From: Acetobacter syzygii
GTDB taxonomy: Bacteria; Pseudomonadota; Alphaproteobacteria; Acetobacterales; Acetobacteraceae
Length of the DNA: 64,000 nucleotides
Direction: 5' to 3'
Assembly: GCF_000964225.1 (NCBI RefSeq)
Contig: NZ_BAMZ01000027.1
Span: 145,806-209,805 of the forward strand
Positions within the stretch are counted from its first letter, which is position 1, and every line of letters begins with the position of its first letter. Made by a program: the position numbers and the translations under genes. The notes under the pieces are model-generated. The model was not told where the DNA came from. It searched no databases and saw only the letters and a list, made by a program, of their open reading frames with translations. Below are positions 9,483-19,891 of this stretch, one piece after another.

Positions 9483-10199
9483 ATGAATTCGTTAAATATA
9501 AACTACGTTCAACATGCCGAACTTCCCGTCGCGGTGGTTACGGGAGGAACAAGTGGGATTGGTCTTGCTATCGTTCATGAATTGGCAGCAGATCATCTTG
9601 TTTATGCGATAGGGAGAAATGATAAAAAAATTAAGGACTTGGAAAATAAAACCAATATTATTCCAATAAAACTCGATCTTCTTGATAAAAAAGGAAGAGA
9701 AAATTTTTTTAGAAATATAAATAAAATAAATGTTTTGGTGCACTCTGCTGCAAATTTAGAGAAAATATCTATTGAAAATAGTGATTATGATTTGTGGCAG
9801 AAGGTTTTTAATATAAATGTGTTTGTACCAGCTGAAGTGACTAGGTTGTCTTTGCATAAACTTAGAGAGCATTTAGGGCGGGTGATCTTTATTAATTCAG
9901 GTGCCGGCCAGCGCGGTATTGCTGGGCATACAGTTTATGTTGCTTCCAAATTTGCCTTACGCGGCATTGCAGACTCTTTGCGATTGGAAGAAGCTGCGGC
10001 AGGAATAAGAGTGGCAACTATTTATCCTGGACCAACAAAAAATATAAATAAAAAAGAATACAAGGATAAAAAATTAAAATGGCGCGAGAGTGAAGCTAGG
10101 GACCATGCAAAAGCTGTAAGAATTATTGTTGATATTGGTGATAATACTCAGATATCGGAAATATCAGTCCGACCGAGAATTGATTATGATGTAGAGTAA
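9483..10199 (+). CDS. short-chain dehydrogenase/reductase (SDR)
   Basis: About 238 residues. The N-terminal Rossmann motif TGGTSGIGLAI, the NSG/Ser segment (FINSGAGQRG) and the catalytic YxxxK (YVASK) are visible; the later PGPTKN segment is also typical. This is a classical NAD(P)-dependent oxidoreductase with substrate unknown. ATG 9483 is chosen over the GTG 21 bases upstream because AAGGAAA lies just before it. The gene is AT-rich with many Lys, Asn and Ile codons, unlike most of the window. It heads a same-strand run with a TonB receptor, amidohydrolase and MFS carrier. Confidence 0.82.
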   Translation: MNSLNINYVQHAELPVAVVTGGTSGIGLAIVHELAADHLVYAIGRNDKKIKDLENKTNIIPIKLDLLDKKGRENFFRNINKINVLVHSAANLEKISIENSDYDLWQKVFNINVFVPAEVTRLSLHKLREHLGRVIFINSGAGQRGIAGHTVYVASKFALRGIADSLRLEEAAAGIRVATIYPGPTKNINKKEYKDKKLKWRESEARDHAKAVRIIVDIGDNTQISEISVRPRIDYDVE

Positions 10200-10331
10200 T
10201 TAATGTTATGTGAACATACATTATAGAATTATATACTCTTTATGCAAATTAAACGACGTAAAATAGTTAAATATAAAATTAGCATTGCGAATCGTATAAA
10301 AAATAATATACTAAAATTAAAGATTAAAATC

Positions 10332-12818
10332 ATGGGGCTTGGTATGTTAAAATCAGGGTGGATCGAGAGGCGGGCAGTCCTTTTTTCGGGGGAAAAAAGG
10401 CGCGCTACCTCATATATCAATACGTTATCATTAGTGGTTTATGGTGTTGCGGGTTTAACCGTTGCGCGCGAAGAAGGCTATGCAAGAAGCAATGCAGCTC
10501 AGGTAGGAGCGTGGAGCAATAATGCGGCATCAGTGCATGGTAAGAAGAAATTAAAGAAAATAGAGGTCAAAAATACTGCGTACCAATCTGCGCATAGTGA
10601 AGATATAGATGTAAAAAGTCGTCGAGCTGCTTTTAATTTCACGCGAGAACAGCATGAGGCGAATTCTGACACTCATATCAGTGCAGAAAGATTAAAGCAG
10701 CAGGGGGTGGTCAGTATTTTCAATCTGCAAAATCTTGCCCCTAACCTGAGTATTCAGCAAAGTAATGGTACTTCTACTGTTGACTTTAATATTCGTGGCA
10801 TAGGTATGCGCGATATTACAAACAATAATACCCAATCTGTTATGACTTACATAGATGGGGTGGCTTATCCATTTTCATCTATGATAACAGGACAACTATT
10901 TGACGTTTCCGCAGTAAGTATCAAACCTGGTCCAGTTGGTTTTGAACATGGTCAGGCAGATACCGGGGGGGAAGTTAATATTGTTACCAATGACCCGACA
11001 GATAAATTACATGGTGGATTATCGGAAGATATAGCAAGTTACGCTCGTAGCCGCACAGACGCTTATATTTCTGGACCTATTACTGAAAATCTTGGCTTTC
11101 GGATTGCTGCGCAAACCTTGCAGGGCGGCGGATGGCAATACAGTCCATCACACAATACAAACTTGGGTGACGCTGATACGGGAGCTGTTAGAGGTAAACT
11201 CAAATGGAATCCGGATTCAAAGACGGAAATCAAGTTGACTGCCCAGTGGGTGCAAGACCGATCGGAAAATATTAATGGTGTAACAACAGTTAACTCTTTG
11301 CCATCGCGTCCTGGTAATCTTGTTAGCCTTAACGGGAGTAGCCCCGCAGGGAGTTATGTGCTGCCGTATAGGCAAACAGAATGGAGTATGGATCCAGCAT
11401 TTGCAAACCTTATAGGCCGCAATGCTAACCTAAAACCGAGTGAACGAAACGTTTTGTGGGGTTTTAACCTGCGTTTTGTAAGAGATTTGAATTTTGCAAA
11501 ACTTGAAACCATCAGTGCGTACGAAACAGAGCATCGTGGTGAGTTTATAGATGAAGATGCGACCATCTGGCGTACAGGTGATGAATATCGAACTATAAGT
11601 ACAAATTCGTTTAGTCAGGAAATTAAATTATATGGTAATAGTTTGCATGACCGCCTGAAGTGGATTGTGGGCGCTTATTATAATAGGGTTCAATCAAAAC
11701 AGAATGAATTTCTGGATTTTACTGATTATACACCAGCACGCGGGTATCTATCACAAACAAAATTTAACGATGATCAACAGACATTTTCGCAATATGCACA
11801 TCTATCTTATCAGTTGCCGCGTCATGTAACACTATTTGGTGGTATTAGCCACGAGGCTGATGATCGGCAATTGTATAACCTTCATACCATTCATTATGCA
11901 TCAAGTAATTTATGCTCCGCTACCAAGCTGTGCCAAGCACAAACGCAGGATCTAGGTTTTGCAGCATCTGGTGCGGCATCTAACCAGTTTTCTGGAGAAA
12001 TTGGTGTTCAATGGCAGCCGGTCCAAAATTTTATGTATTATTTTAAAGTTAGTAAAGGGTTTAAACCTGGTGCTCTTACTGCCAACAATACTGTTGTTCA
12101 GGAACAGCTTGTGCCGACTAAGCCAGAAACAGTACTGGCATATGAAACAGGATTTAAGTCTGACATTATAAAAAATAAAGTAAGGTTGAATGCCGCTGCT
12201 TTTTACTATGATTACCGGGGGCAGGAACTTGCATCTCCAATTGTTCTTCCTCAGTACGGGACAATTGGAAAATATATTAACATTCCACATTCAGAGATAT
12301 GGGGAATTGAGGCAACTCTAGAGCTACATCCGTTTAAAAACCTGTTTATTAGTCAAAATATTGGTTATCAGAGAGGTAATTATATCCGGTTTGAAGCAAC
12401 AGATCTTCCCGCAGTAAATGCACATTATAAAAATACCGGACAATGGGCTCAGATTAATACAAATTACGCTAATGAAGATATGGGAAACCCAAAGTTAACA
12501 CTGAATGGTTTTGCTAACTATCGTGTTAATGCATTTCGTTATTATCAATGGGAAACAGGTTTGGATTGGCAATATAGAAGCACGCAGGCAACAAGCGTGG
12601 GCGGTTTGAACACATATGGTTATCATTTGCCTCCGTATTTTACGCTTGGTGCGCATATGTCCTTCAGGCCTAATAGTGGGAAATGGAATGTAACGGTTTA
12701 TGGAAGTAACCTTGCTAATAGAAAGTATTATACAGCAGGTGGATCAGTAACTGTTTCACAATATTGGTTGCCAGCCCCACCCAGATTTATAGGTGCTCGT
12801 GTTGGTTTTGATTTGTAA
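10332..12818 (+). CDS. TonB-dependent receptor (FecA-like, sphingomonad type)
   Basis: About 828 residues from this start. The frame stays open back to an ATG at 10242, but that extension is Lys/Ile-rich and unlike a signal peptide. A hydrophobic stretch LSLVVYGVAGLTVA precedes a cleavable-looking region. The plug domain carries LQNLAPNLSIQQSNGTSTVDFNIRGIGM and VMTYIDGVAYPF; the barrel ends PPRFIGARVGFDL with a terminal aromatic and Leu. This long form resembles receptors for non-iron organics and siderophores. It belongs to the AT-rich run and is followed 16 bases later by the amidohydrolase gene, so it probably imports that enzyme's substrate. Confidence 0.82.
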   Translation: MGLGMLKSGWIERRAVLFSGEKRRATSYINTLSLVVYGVAGLTVAREEGYARSNAAQVGAWSNNAASVHGKKKLKKIEVKNTAYQSAHSEDIDVKSRRAAFNFTREQHEANSDTHISAERLKQQGVVSIFNLQNLAPNLSIQQSNGTSTVDFNIRGIGMRDITNNNTQSVMTYIDGVAYPFSSMITGQLFDVSAVSIKPGPVGFEHGQADTGGEVNIVTNDPTDKLHGGLSEDIASYARSRTDAYISGPITENLGFRIAAQTLQGGGWQYSPSHNTNLGDADTGAVRGKLKWNPDSKTEIKLTAQWVQDRSENINGVTTVNSLPSRPGNLVSLNGSSPAGSYVLPYRQTEWSMDPAFANLIGRNANLKPSERNVLWGFNLRFVRDLNFAKLETISAYETEHRGEFIDEDATIWRTGDEYRTISTNSFSQEIKLYGNSLHDRLKWIVGAYYNRVQSKQNEFLDFTDYTPARGYLSQTKFNDDQQTFSQYAHLSYQLPRHVTLFGGISHEADDRQLYNLHTIHYASSNLCSATKLCQAQTQDLGFAASGAASNQFSGEIGVQWQPVQNFMYYFKVSKGFKPGALTANNTVVQEQLVPTKPETVLAYETGFKSDIIKNKVRLNAAAFYYDYRGQELASPIVLPQYGTIGKYINIPHSEIWGIEATLELHPFKNLFISQNIGYQRGNYIRFEATDLPAVNAHYKNTGQWAQINTNYANEDMGNPKLTLNGFANYRVNAFRYYQWETGLDWQYRSTQATSVGGLNTYGYHLPPYFTLGAHMSFRPNSGKWNVTVYGSNLANRKYYTAGGSVTVSQYWLPAPPRFIGARVGFDL

Positions 12819-12834
12819 GGAATGTGAGTAAAAA

Positions 12835-13992
12835 ATGAATATTATACAAAATATCAGAAAATTTCATGAAGATTTGACAGCATTTCGCCAGGATCTTCAC
12901 GCTCATCCTGAGTTGGGTTTGGAGGAATACCGTACAGCAGGACTGGTTGCGCAAAAATTGCGGTCTTTCGGTATAGAAGTGCATGAAGGAGTAGGGAAAA
13001 CTGGAGTTGTTGGTGTTCTGCGTGCGGGTTCAGGGCATAGAAAAATTGGCTTAAGAGCTGACATGGATGCCCTACCTATGCAGGAGGAAAACGACCTTCC
13101 GTATAAGAGTACTATTGCTCATAAAATGCATGCCTGTGGCCATGATGGGCATACCACCATGCTACTTGGAGCTGCGCAGTATCTTGCACAAACAAGGAAG
13201 TTTAATGGAACTGTGCATTTTATTTTCCAACCTGGCGAGGAAGGAGCCGGGGGTGCGCAGGCAATGTTGCAAGATGATCTTTTTACCCGTTTCCCCTGTG
13301 ATGCCATTTTTGGGATGCACAACTCACCTGAACTGGAGATAGGTGAGTTTCGGATCAATCATGGACCTATTATGGCCGGTGGTGCTTTTTTTGATATAGC
13401 GATAACCGGATTAGGAGCGCATGCTTCTCGTCCTGAAACTGGTATTGATCCTATTGTTGTTGGCGCTCAAGTTGTTTTGGCATTGCAAACTATCCTTTCA
13501 AGAAATATTACGGCTTTCGAAAGTGCTTCTCTTAGCGTAACACGAGTGGAGTCATCTAGTTCTGCGTATAATGTTATTCCACATCATGTTGTTTTGGGTG
13601 GTACAGTAAGATGCTTTAGTAATGATATAATGGAATTCATAAAAAAGCGTGTGACAGAAATTTCCCAGGGTATTGCAAGCTCCCACGGTGCTGAAGCTAA
13701 GGTGGATTTTAAAGTTATTTTTGTTCCAACAGTTAACAATAAAGAAAAATCTGATTTTTTTTCTGAAACAGCAAAGATTTTGTTGGGAGAAAAAAATGTT
13801 AAAACAAACGCAAAAAAACTTATGGGATCAGAAGATTTTGGTTTTATGCTTGAGCATATAGAGGGAGCTTATGGCATGATTGGAAATGGCAAAGGATTTT
13901 CACCACATCATCCTAATTATAATTTTAATGATGAAGCAATTCCATATGGTGCGGCTCTTTATGCAAAATTAGTAGAAAATTTCCTGACATAA
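12835..13992 (+). CDS. M20D amidohydrolase (hippurate / N-acyl amino acid hydrolase type)
   Basis: 385 residues. Metal and catalytic motifs are complete: GLRADMDALPM, HKMHACGHDGHTTMLLGAA (Cys/His metal ligands), FQPGEEGAGGA, the dimerisation-domain GLGAHASRPETGIDP and a C-terminal MGSEDFGFML. These enzymes cleave N-acyl or peptidyl amino acids such as hippurate, indole-acetyl amino acids or N-acetyl amino acids. It has no signal peptide, so it is cytoplasmic. The gene sits between a TonB receptor and an MFS carrier, arguing for uptake of an acylated amino acid followed by hydrolysis. Together with the 2610-3968 peptidase there are two M20 enzymes in one apparent regulon. Confidence 0.88.
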   Translation: MNIIQNIRKFHEDLTAFRQDLHAHPELGLEEYRTAGLVAQKLRSFGIEVHEGVGKTGVVGVLRAGSGHRKIGLRADMDALPMQEENDLPYKSTIAHKMHACGHDGHTTMLLGAAQYLAQTRKFNGTVHFIFQPGEEGAGGAQAMLQDDLFTRFPCDAIFGMHNSPELEIGEFRINHGPIMAGGAFFDIAITGLGAHASRPETGIDPIVVGAQVVLALQTILSRNITAFESASLSVTRVESSSSAYNVIPHHVVLGGTVRCFSNDIMEFIKKRVTEISQGIASSHGAEAKVDFKVIFVPTVNNKEKSDFFSETAKILLGEKNVKTNAKKLMGSEDFGFMLEHIEGAYGMIGNGKGFSPHHPNYNFNDEAIPYGAALYAKLVENFLT

Positions 13993-14021
13993 AAGAATTT
14001 TTTAAGTTTTTGAGGTTTGTA

Positions 14022-15293
14022 ATGTTTGACAGAGTGAAAAATATTGTTCCCTATCATCAACATCAAGCATTGGGAGCTAGTATTGGGAATTTTCTAGAGT
14101 TTTATAATTTTATTATATACGCTTTTTTTGCTCCCATGATTGGAGAAGTTTTTTTTTCTGCGCATAACCCGATGGTATCGCTTATTTGCGCGTTGCTAAC
14201 ATTTTCTGCTGGGTATATTGCCCGCCCTCTTGGTTCTGTTTACTTTGGATTTTATGTTGAGAAACATGGATCAGCTGCCACACTTAGTTTAACATTTATT
14301 CTTATGGGAATTTCCTCCCTATTCCTGGTATTAACACCAGGTGTTAATACTATAGGGTATGCAGCACCTATTTTAGTCGTTGTTGCACGGGTTGTGCAAG
14401 GTTTTTCGGAAGGTGGAGATGTTGGTCCATCGACAGATCTACTGTTTTCTCAGATAGGGAAACGTTACCGTTCTGCTTATATTATTATGCAGCCTGCGAC
14501 ACAATATATAGCCTCTTTTTGTGGTGTTTTTGTTGGGTTAATTTTATCACTCATACTTTCAAAAGAGAGTTTGTATTCTTGGGGATGGAGGATACCATTT
14601 GCAATGGGGATTCTTATTGTACCTGTCGGGTTTTGGATTCGCTCATCTATTCCTCAAGACATTCCTCTCAAAAAAGTAAAAAAATCGCAAAAAAGGAAAG
14701 TAGGGAGTTTTTTTGCGATTAACATGTTTATATATGTCGCAAGTGGTTCTGTTCTTACTTATATTAGAACGTTTGGCGTTAGTTATGCGGTTAATGTTCT
14801 AGGATTGCCGACAACTGTAGCAATGGCTGCCATGAGTATTGGTCTGTTATTGGGTATTCTGGGAATGCTGATTAGCATGAATCTTCATGCTAAAATTCCT
14901 GCAAAGAAAATTCTTCTGTCCTTGAATCTAATTCAGGTCCTCTCTCTCTATCCTGCATATTATTATGCAACACATTTATCAGGTATAATAAGTCAGATTG
15001 TTCTAAATACTGTTCTATTCCTTCCTGCTGGCTTGATGGCAACGACAGTTTGGAGTTTAATATTGGAGTCATTGCCAACAGAAAATAGATCTCTGGTTTA
15101 TGGTATTACATACACGTTAGCTGTTTGCTTGTTTGGTGGTGTAACACAGCCTATTGTAGCATGGTTAATTGCTCATACGGGTAGTGTGATGATACCAGCA
15201 TATGTTGGTACAGGAGCATCCATTATTGGAAGTTTATCCTTGCTGCATTTGAATTTTAAATATTCAAATGCAAAGAATAGTGTTTTTCCATGA
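14022..15293 (+). CDS. MFS transporter, metabolite:H+ symporter (MHS) family
   Basis: About 423 residues with 12 predicted membrane spans. The N-terminal GASIGNFLEFYNFIIYAFFAPMIGEVFF and the loop ARPLGSVYFGFYVEKHGSAATLSLTF are the MHS signature shared with citrate, proline/betaine and shikimate carriers (family knowledge). ATG 14022 has TGAGG six bases upstream and is preferred over TTG 14010. It ends the AT-rich operon and should move the receptor's ligand, or the acid or amino acid released by the amidohydrolase, across the inner membrane. Confidence 0.83.
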   Translation: MFDRVKNIVPYHQHQALGASIGNFLEFYNFIIYAFFAPMIGEVFFSAHNPMVSLICALLTFSAGYIARPLGSVYFGFYVEKHGSAATLSLTFILMGISSLFLVLTPGVNTIGYAAPILVVVARVVQGFSEGGDVGPSTDLLFSQIGKRYRSAYIIMQPATQYIASFCGVFVGLILSLILSKESLYSWGWRIPFAMGILIVPVGFWIRSSIPQDIPLKKVKKSQKRKVGSFFAINMFIYVASGSVLTYIRTFGVSYAVNVLGLPTTVAMAAMSIGLLLGILGMLISMNLHAKIPAKKILLSLNLIQVLSLYPAYYYATHLSGIISQIVLNTVLFLPAGLMATTVWSLILESLPTENRSLVYGITYTLAVCLFGGVTQPIVAWLIAHTGSVMIPAYVGTGASIIGSLSLLHLNFKYSNAKNSVFP

Positions 15294-15619
15294 TAATATA
15301 TTATGTCTAGGCAACTGGGCAGACACTCGTGGTTAACAATAGAAAATGATGCATTTTATGGAGTTAACTATGATAAAAAGGTGATTTTAAAAAGAGAGAC
15401 ACGAAATAATGTTTAAAAACATTCCGGTGTAGGCGTGCATGACCTAATATAGTTTGAAATACTTTTTATGGTTCATTATTCCCATTGTAATATTTTCTAT
15501 CATGCAGTTCATTCTAGGTTTGTATTGAGAAAAACAATGAAAAAACGAATAAGGAATAAGGTCTTTTCTGAATTTATTCTTTTTAAATAAGATGCTGATA
15601 CCTTAATACATCATAAGTG
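15294..15619. other. non-coding gap before the IS remnant
   Basis: AT-rich sequence with no gene, terminator or repeat that I can support. It probably includes the lost left end of the IS copy that follows. Confidence 0.4.
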
Positions 15620-16232
15620 AGGTATTTTTGCTGTCTGAGCGCCAGATGAAGCGGATTGCGCCATTTTTCCCTCTGGCGCACGGAGTGCCACGCGTGGGTG
15701 ACCGGCGTGTTCTGAGCGGGATCGTCTATGTAATCCGTAACGGTCTTCAGTGAAAAGACGCTTCGAAAGCGTATGGTCCGCACAAGACTTTATACAACCG
15801 CTTTATTCGGTAGAGTCGCCAGGATGTCTTTGACAGGGTATTTGTGATCCTGACAGAACAGGCAGGCTTGTGAAGCGTCTGACTGCGAGGCTGGTCAGTG
15901 ACATCAGAGGTGCAGACGTGCTTCTGGTAGACCTTCCTGATGAGACAGAAGAAATCATTGGGGACAGAGGCTACGACGGCAACCAGATCAGGTTATCACT
16001 TGCAGAACGTAATATCACAGCCTGTATTCCGCCGAAGAAGAACGGGAAATCAAAGCCATCTTACGACTGGCACCTGTATAAAAAGCGCCACCTCATCGAA
16101 AACATGTTCGCAAAGCTGAAAAACTGGCGACGTGTTCCAACCAGATACGACGGCTTTGCTCATACATTCATGTCCGCAATCCACATCGTAGCAAGCGTCA
16201 TCTTCTACCTCAAAGAATAAGTCCTGAGCCTA
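15620..16232 (+). pseudogene. degenerate IS5-family element (transposase remnant)
   Basis: The start encodes LSERQMKRIAPFFPLAHGVPRVGDRRVLSGIVYVIRNGLQ, then has in-frame stops. About 130 bases, including the first catalytic Asp region (IDATH in the copy at 48.4 kb), are deleted. The last 116 codons, with DRGYDGN and YKKRHLIENMFAKLK (the second Asp and Glu of the DDE triad), remain open. The right end GTCCTGAGCCTA at 16221-16232 is the exact complement of the left end of the better copy at 48309. The left end is not recognisable. It cannot make a working transposase. Confidence 0.85.
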
Positions 16233-16743
16233 GCAATCGGATATAGTGGAGACTGAATTGCAGCAGAGGTTCTTCTTGCAAAATGTGATGGCTAGTTTAG
16301 CGTTCTTGGTGGTTTTTTGCCATAATTGACCTTTGAGTTGTCTGATGTTTTGCCGCCACGCCCACTTCTGCCACTTGCTTAGGTAGGCCAGGAAAGGGTG
16401 GCCAACGTAATCGCATTAATTCAAGTTCTATAATCTTATTCTGTGGGGGTGGGGTTGCATCCGACGTGGGAGACGGCTGGTTTGTGGAGTGAATGGTGTT
16501 TCAGGAGGTATGAAGGAACGTCAATTTCTGATTCTGTCCTCACGATCTCCCTGTTTTCGGCCACTGTAGAACGCCTGTAAGGGGAAATTGCCCCTGCTTG
16601 CGTGTACGATGCGGCCACTGTTACACTCACTGTGCCGTCAGGTCAGCTTTTGCGGGTGTGGTTTGCGGGTGGACGCTGCCGGTAGCGGTCTGTAAGAATT
16701 TGCAGAATAGACGCTTGTTCATACCGTATTTCGGGAGCAGTCA
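16233..16743. other. leader region before pgm
   Basis: About 510 bases without a supportable gene. The first part holds a short Trp/Lys-rich minus-strand frame that I do not recognise and that might be the tail of a lost gene. Nearer pgm, GGGG-aaattg-CCCC makes a small hairpin at about 16580-16593. Confidence 0.35.
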
Positions 16744-18411
16744 ATGCCCACTATTAGCCCATTTGCAGGCAAACCAGTCGACCCAGATCGCCTTGTCAAT
16801 ATCGACGTCCTGCTCGATGCTTATTATACTCATAAGCCTGATCCAGCTTTGGCAACGCAGTGTGTAGCGTTTGGCACATCGGGTCATCGAGGATCTTCTT
16901 TAACGACCAGTTTTAATGAAAATCATATTCTATCGATCAGTCAGGCGATTGCTGATTACCGCAAAGGAGCTGGTATTACCGGGCCGCTGTTTATAGGCAT
17001 TGATACCCATGCTCTGTCACGACCGGCGCTGAACTCTGCGTTGGAAGTATTCGCGGCAAATGGGGTTGAAGTCCGCATTGATGCTCAGGATGGTTATACT
17101 CCTACGCCTGTTATTTCCCACGCAATCCTGACTTATAACAGCAATCGCACGAATGATCTGGCTGATGGTGTGGTTATTACACCATCGCATAATCCTCCGG
17201 AAGATGGCGGATACAAGTATAATCCTCCTCATGGTGGCCCGGCGGATACTGATATTACTAAAGTCGTGGAAAGTGCAGCTAACACTTACATGGTCCGGAG
17301 CATGGAAGGTGTAAAGCGTATCAGCCTTGCAGAGGCATTGAAGGCACCTACCACCAAACGCTATGATTACATTACCCCATATGTGAATGATTTGGCTGCC
17401 GTGGTGGATATGGATGTTATCCGTGAATCCGGTATTTCCATTGGTATCGACCCCCTTGGTGGTGCCGCAGTGGATTACTGGCAGCCTATTATCGACAAAT
17501 ATGGCATTAATGCCACGATTGTCAGCAAGGAAGTGGATCCGACTTTTCGCTTTATGACGGCTGATTGGGACGGAAAGATCCGTATGGATTGTTCATCTCC
17601 GTATGCGATGGCCCGTTTGGTCAAGATGAAAGACAAGTTCGACATTGCCTTTGCGAATGATACGGATGCCGACCGCCATGGTATTGTGTCAGGCCAGTAT
17701 GGGCTTATGAACCCCAATCATTATCTAGCTGTTGCCATTGAATATCTGTTCAATAACCGTGAACATTGGAGCGTTGGTGCGTCCGTTGGCAAAACGGTGG
17801 TCAGTAGCAGTATGATCGATCGCGTAGCTGAGGAAATTGGTCGTAAGTTGGTGGAAGTGCCTGTCGGCTTCAAATGGTTCGTTGAAGGTTTGTACAACGG
17901 CACATTGGGGTTTGGTGGAGAAGAAAGCGCAGGTGCATCTTTCCTGCGCCGTGCGGGCACGGTGTGGAGCACGGACAAGGACGGTATTATCCTTGGTTTG
18001 TTAGCTGCGGAGATGACGGCTCGTACCAAGCGTACCCCTGGAGCCGCGTATGAAGATATGACCAGACGCCTTGGTACGCCATATTACGCACGGATTGATG
18101 CTCCGGCCGACCCGGAGCAGAAAGCTATTCTGAAAAACCTATCTCCTGAACAGATTGGTATGTCTGAACTGGCTGGTGAGCCGATTATTGACACTTTAAC
18201 CAATGCGCCGGGCAATGGTGCGGCCATTGGTGGGTTGAAAGTTTCAGCCAGAAATGGCTGGTTTGCTGCGCGCCCTTCTGGCACGGAAAATGTCTATAAA
18301 ATCTATGCTGAAAGCTTCAAGAGCGAAGCTCATCTCAAGGTGATTCAAACTGAAGCGCAAGATGCGATTTCCGCCTTGTTTGCCAAGATGGTAAAGCAGA
18401 AGACAGGCTGA
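16744..18411 (+). CDS. pgm: phosphoglucomutase, alpha-D-glucose phosphate-specific
   Basis: 555 residues, the normal length for bacterial Pgm. The phosphoserine loop is [30 protein letters not shown], the metal loop [13 protein letters not shown], the sugar loop GFGGEESAG and the phosphate loop [16 protein letters not shown]. It interconverts glucose-1-phosphate and glucose-6-phosphate in the cytoplasm, feeding UDP-glucose, cellulose and exopolysaccharide. GGGAGC lies five bases before the ATG. It appears monocistronic and converges on the FAD oxidase gene across a strong hairpin. Base composition is ordinary for the window, so it is probably core genome. Confidence 0.96.
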   Translation: MPTISPFAGKPVDPDRLVNIDVLLDAYYTHKPDPALATQCVAFGTSGHRGSSLTTSFNENHILSISQAIADYRKGAGITGPLFIGIDTHALSRPALNSALEVFAANGVEVRIDAQDGYTPTPVISHAILTYNSNRTNDLADGVVITPSHNPPEDGGYKYNPPHGGPADTDITKVVESAANTYMVRSMEGVKRISLAEALKAPTTKRYDYITPYVNDLAAVVDMDVIRESGISIGIDPLGGAAVDYWQPIIDKYGINATIVSKEVDPTFRFMTADWDGKIRMDCSSPYAMARLVKMKDKFDIAFANDTDADRHGIVSGQYGLMNPNHYLAVAIEYLFNNREHWSVGASVGKTVVSSSMIDRVAEEIGRKLVEVPVGFKWFVEGLYNGTLGFGGEESAGASFLRRAGTVWSTDKDGIILGLLAAEMTARTKRTPGAAYEDMTRRLGTPYYARIDAPADPEQKAILKNLSPEQIGMSELAGEPIIDTLTNAPGNGAAIGGLKVSARNGWFAARPSGTENVYKIYAESFKSEAHLKVIQTEAQDAISALFAKMVKQKTG

Positions 18412-18461
18412 TTTTGATTTAACTTTCCTTGCTCTATCATGCCAGCAGGGATTGGCTTCAC

Positions 18462-18494
18462 GCTTCCATTTTTCAGATTATGAAAAATGGAAGC
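18462..18494. terminator. hairpin between convergent pgm and FAD oxidase genes
   Basis: A perfect 14-base stem (GCTTCCATTTTTCA at 18462-18475 and its complement at 18481-18494) with a 5-base loop. No clear T-run follows on the plus strand. The position between convergent genes suggests termination. Confidence 0.6.
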
Positions 18495-18573
18495 ATAAAA
18501 TTAATATTTATTGGGAATGACTACGCTCTTTTCTGAAATATTTTGAGGCGTGTGAGTAAAGCGTAGTGATCAA

Positions 18574-19848
18574 TTAAAGAAGCTTTTCCACACGATCCTG
18601 TAAGCGGCCAAGCCAGATACGTCCTGCCACGCCGATTTTCCAAAATGCATGGGCAGGAATGGGCTGCACAGGTGTAATGGGAAAAAGCGGCTCTGCTTTA
18701 TTTTGTAACCACAAGGCAATTTCCCGCCCCATTACGGTTGCCAAAGCAACGCCCCGGCCATTGTAGCCCAACACAGACAGAAAACCGGGTGCTGGTTCAT
18801 GCCAGTGCGGGTAGTGGTCAAGTGTTATGGCGAGTTGGCCATTCCATCCATGGGTCCATTGTACGCTTTTAAGTTCTGGCCACATTGCGCAGGCTCGGTC
18901 AACGAGGTGTGGAAAACTGGCAGCGTTGTGCGCTGGATGAGAATAGGAACGCCCTCCCATAAGAAAACGACCGGATGTATCAACCCGGTAATATGTAGTA
19001 ATCTGCCCAAGTTCGTATAGAACTTCGTGTTGTGCAAGAATACGTTGGCGCAAGGACTGAGGGAGAGGTTCTGTTGCGACAATGCTGCTATAGACGGGCA
19101 CAATGGAACGGCGCAGTTTGTTCCACAATGTTCCAGTATATCCGTTGGTGGCCATAACGACTTTTTTGGCGATAACACTGCCATGTCGGGTATTAATAAG
19201 CCATTTTCCGTTTGATTGACTGACGGATATAACATGGCTGTTTGCGTAAATACGCGCTCCTTCATTTATGGCGGCAGTTGCTAACCCTTGTGTGTAAGCT
19301 AATGGGTCCAGTTGCCCTCCACGCATGTCCAGCATCCCGCCGGGATATAGGGAGGTGCCTGTGCGTTCGTGCATGGCATTGGCATCCAGCCACTGGACGG
19401 AACCACCACGCAGGCTACATTGTTCCATCAAGCTTTTCAAAGATGCTAATTGCGAGGTGGCTGTTGCTGCCCGAATGGTGCCGCCGCGTTTGGCGTTGCA
19501 CTTCAAACTATAATGAGTGATCAAATCAAACACGAGATCTGGTGCATTCCAGGCCAGGTTGACCAATCTGGTTCCACGTTCAGGGCCAAAATCGGCTTCA
19601 ACCTCGTCAGGTGTCGGTTTGAGGCCAGGGTTAACCTGCCCGCCATTGCGGCCAGAAGCACCATAGCCGGGCGTATGGCTTTCTAATACAACGGTGGAAA
19701 CACCCTCGCGTGCCAGATGGAGGGCTGTGGAAATACCGGTAAGCCCTCCTCCTATAATGGCAACATCGGCATATGTCTGTTTGCAGAGATAAGGCCATGT
19801 TGGTGTGGGAGTATCATCTGTCTCGTAAAGACTTCCAATATCGGACAT
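18574..19848 (-). CDS. FAD-dependent amine/amino acid oxidoreductase (DAO family, PuuB-like)
   Basis: 424 residues. The FAD-binding motif ADVAIIGGGLTGISTALHLAREGVSTVVLES is followed by GYGASGRNGGQVNPG, the pattern of gamma-glutamylputrescine oxidase and related DAO enzymes. The C-terminal GYNGRGVALATVMGREIALWL is the second FAD contact. GAGGAG lies six bases before the ATG. It would oxidise an amine to an aldehyde, releasing ammonia and peroxide. The neighbours (PuuR-like regulator, aldehyde dehydrogenase, amine permease) support polyamine-type breakdown, but no glutamylpolyamine synthetase (puuA) is in the window, so free amines may be the substrate. Confidence 0.82.
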   Translation of the reverse strand: MSDIGSLYETDDTPTPTWPYLCKQTYADVAIIGGGLTGISTALHLAREGVSTVVLESHTPGYGASGRNGGQVNPGLKPTPDEVEADFGPERGTRLVNLAWNAPDLVFDLITHYSLKCNAKRGGTIRAATATSQLASLKSLMEQCSLRGGSVQWLDANAMHERTGTSLYPGGMLDMRGGQLDPLAYTQGLATAAINEGARIYANSHVISVSQSNGKWLINTRHGSVIAKKVVMATNGYTGTLWNKLRRSIVPVYSSIVATEPLPQSLRQRILAQHEVLYELGQITTYYRVDTSGRFLMGGRSYSHPAHNAASFPHLVDRACAMWPELKSVQWTHGWNGQLAITLDHYPHWHEPAPGFLSVLGYNGRGVALATVMGREIALWLQNKAEPLFPITPVQPIPAHAFWKIGVAGRIWLGRLQDRVEKLL

Positions 19849-19891
19849 CCATTACTCCTCGGCTGGCAAGCCATATGGGTTCAATGTCGGT

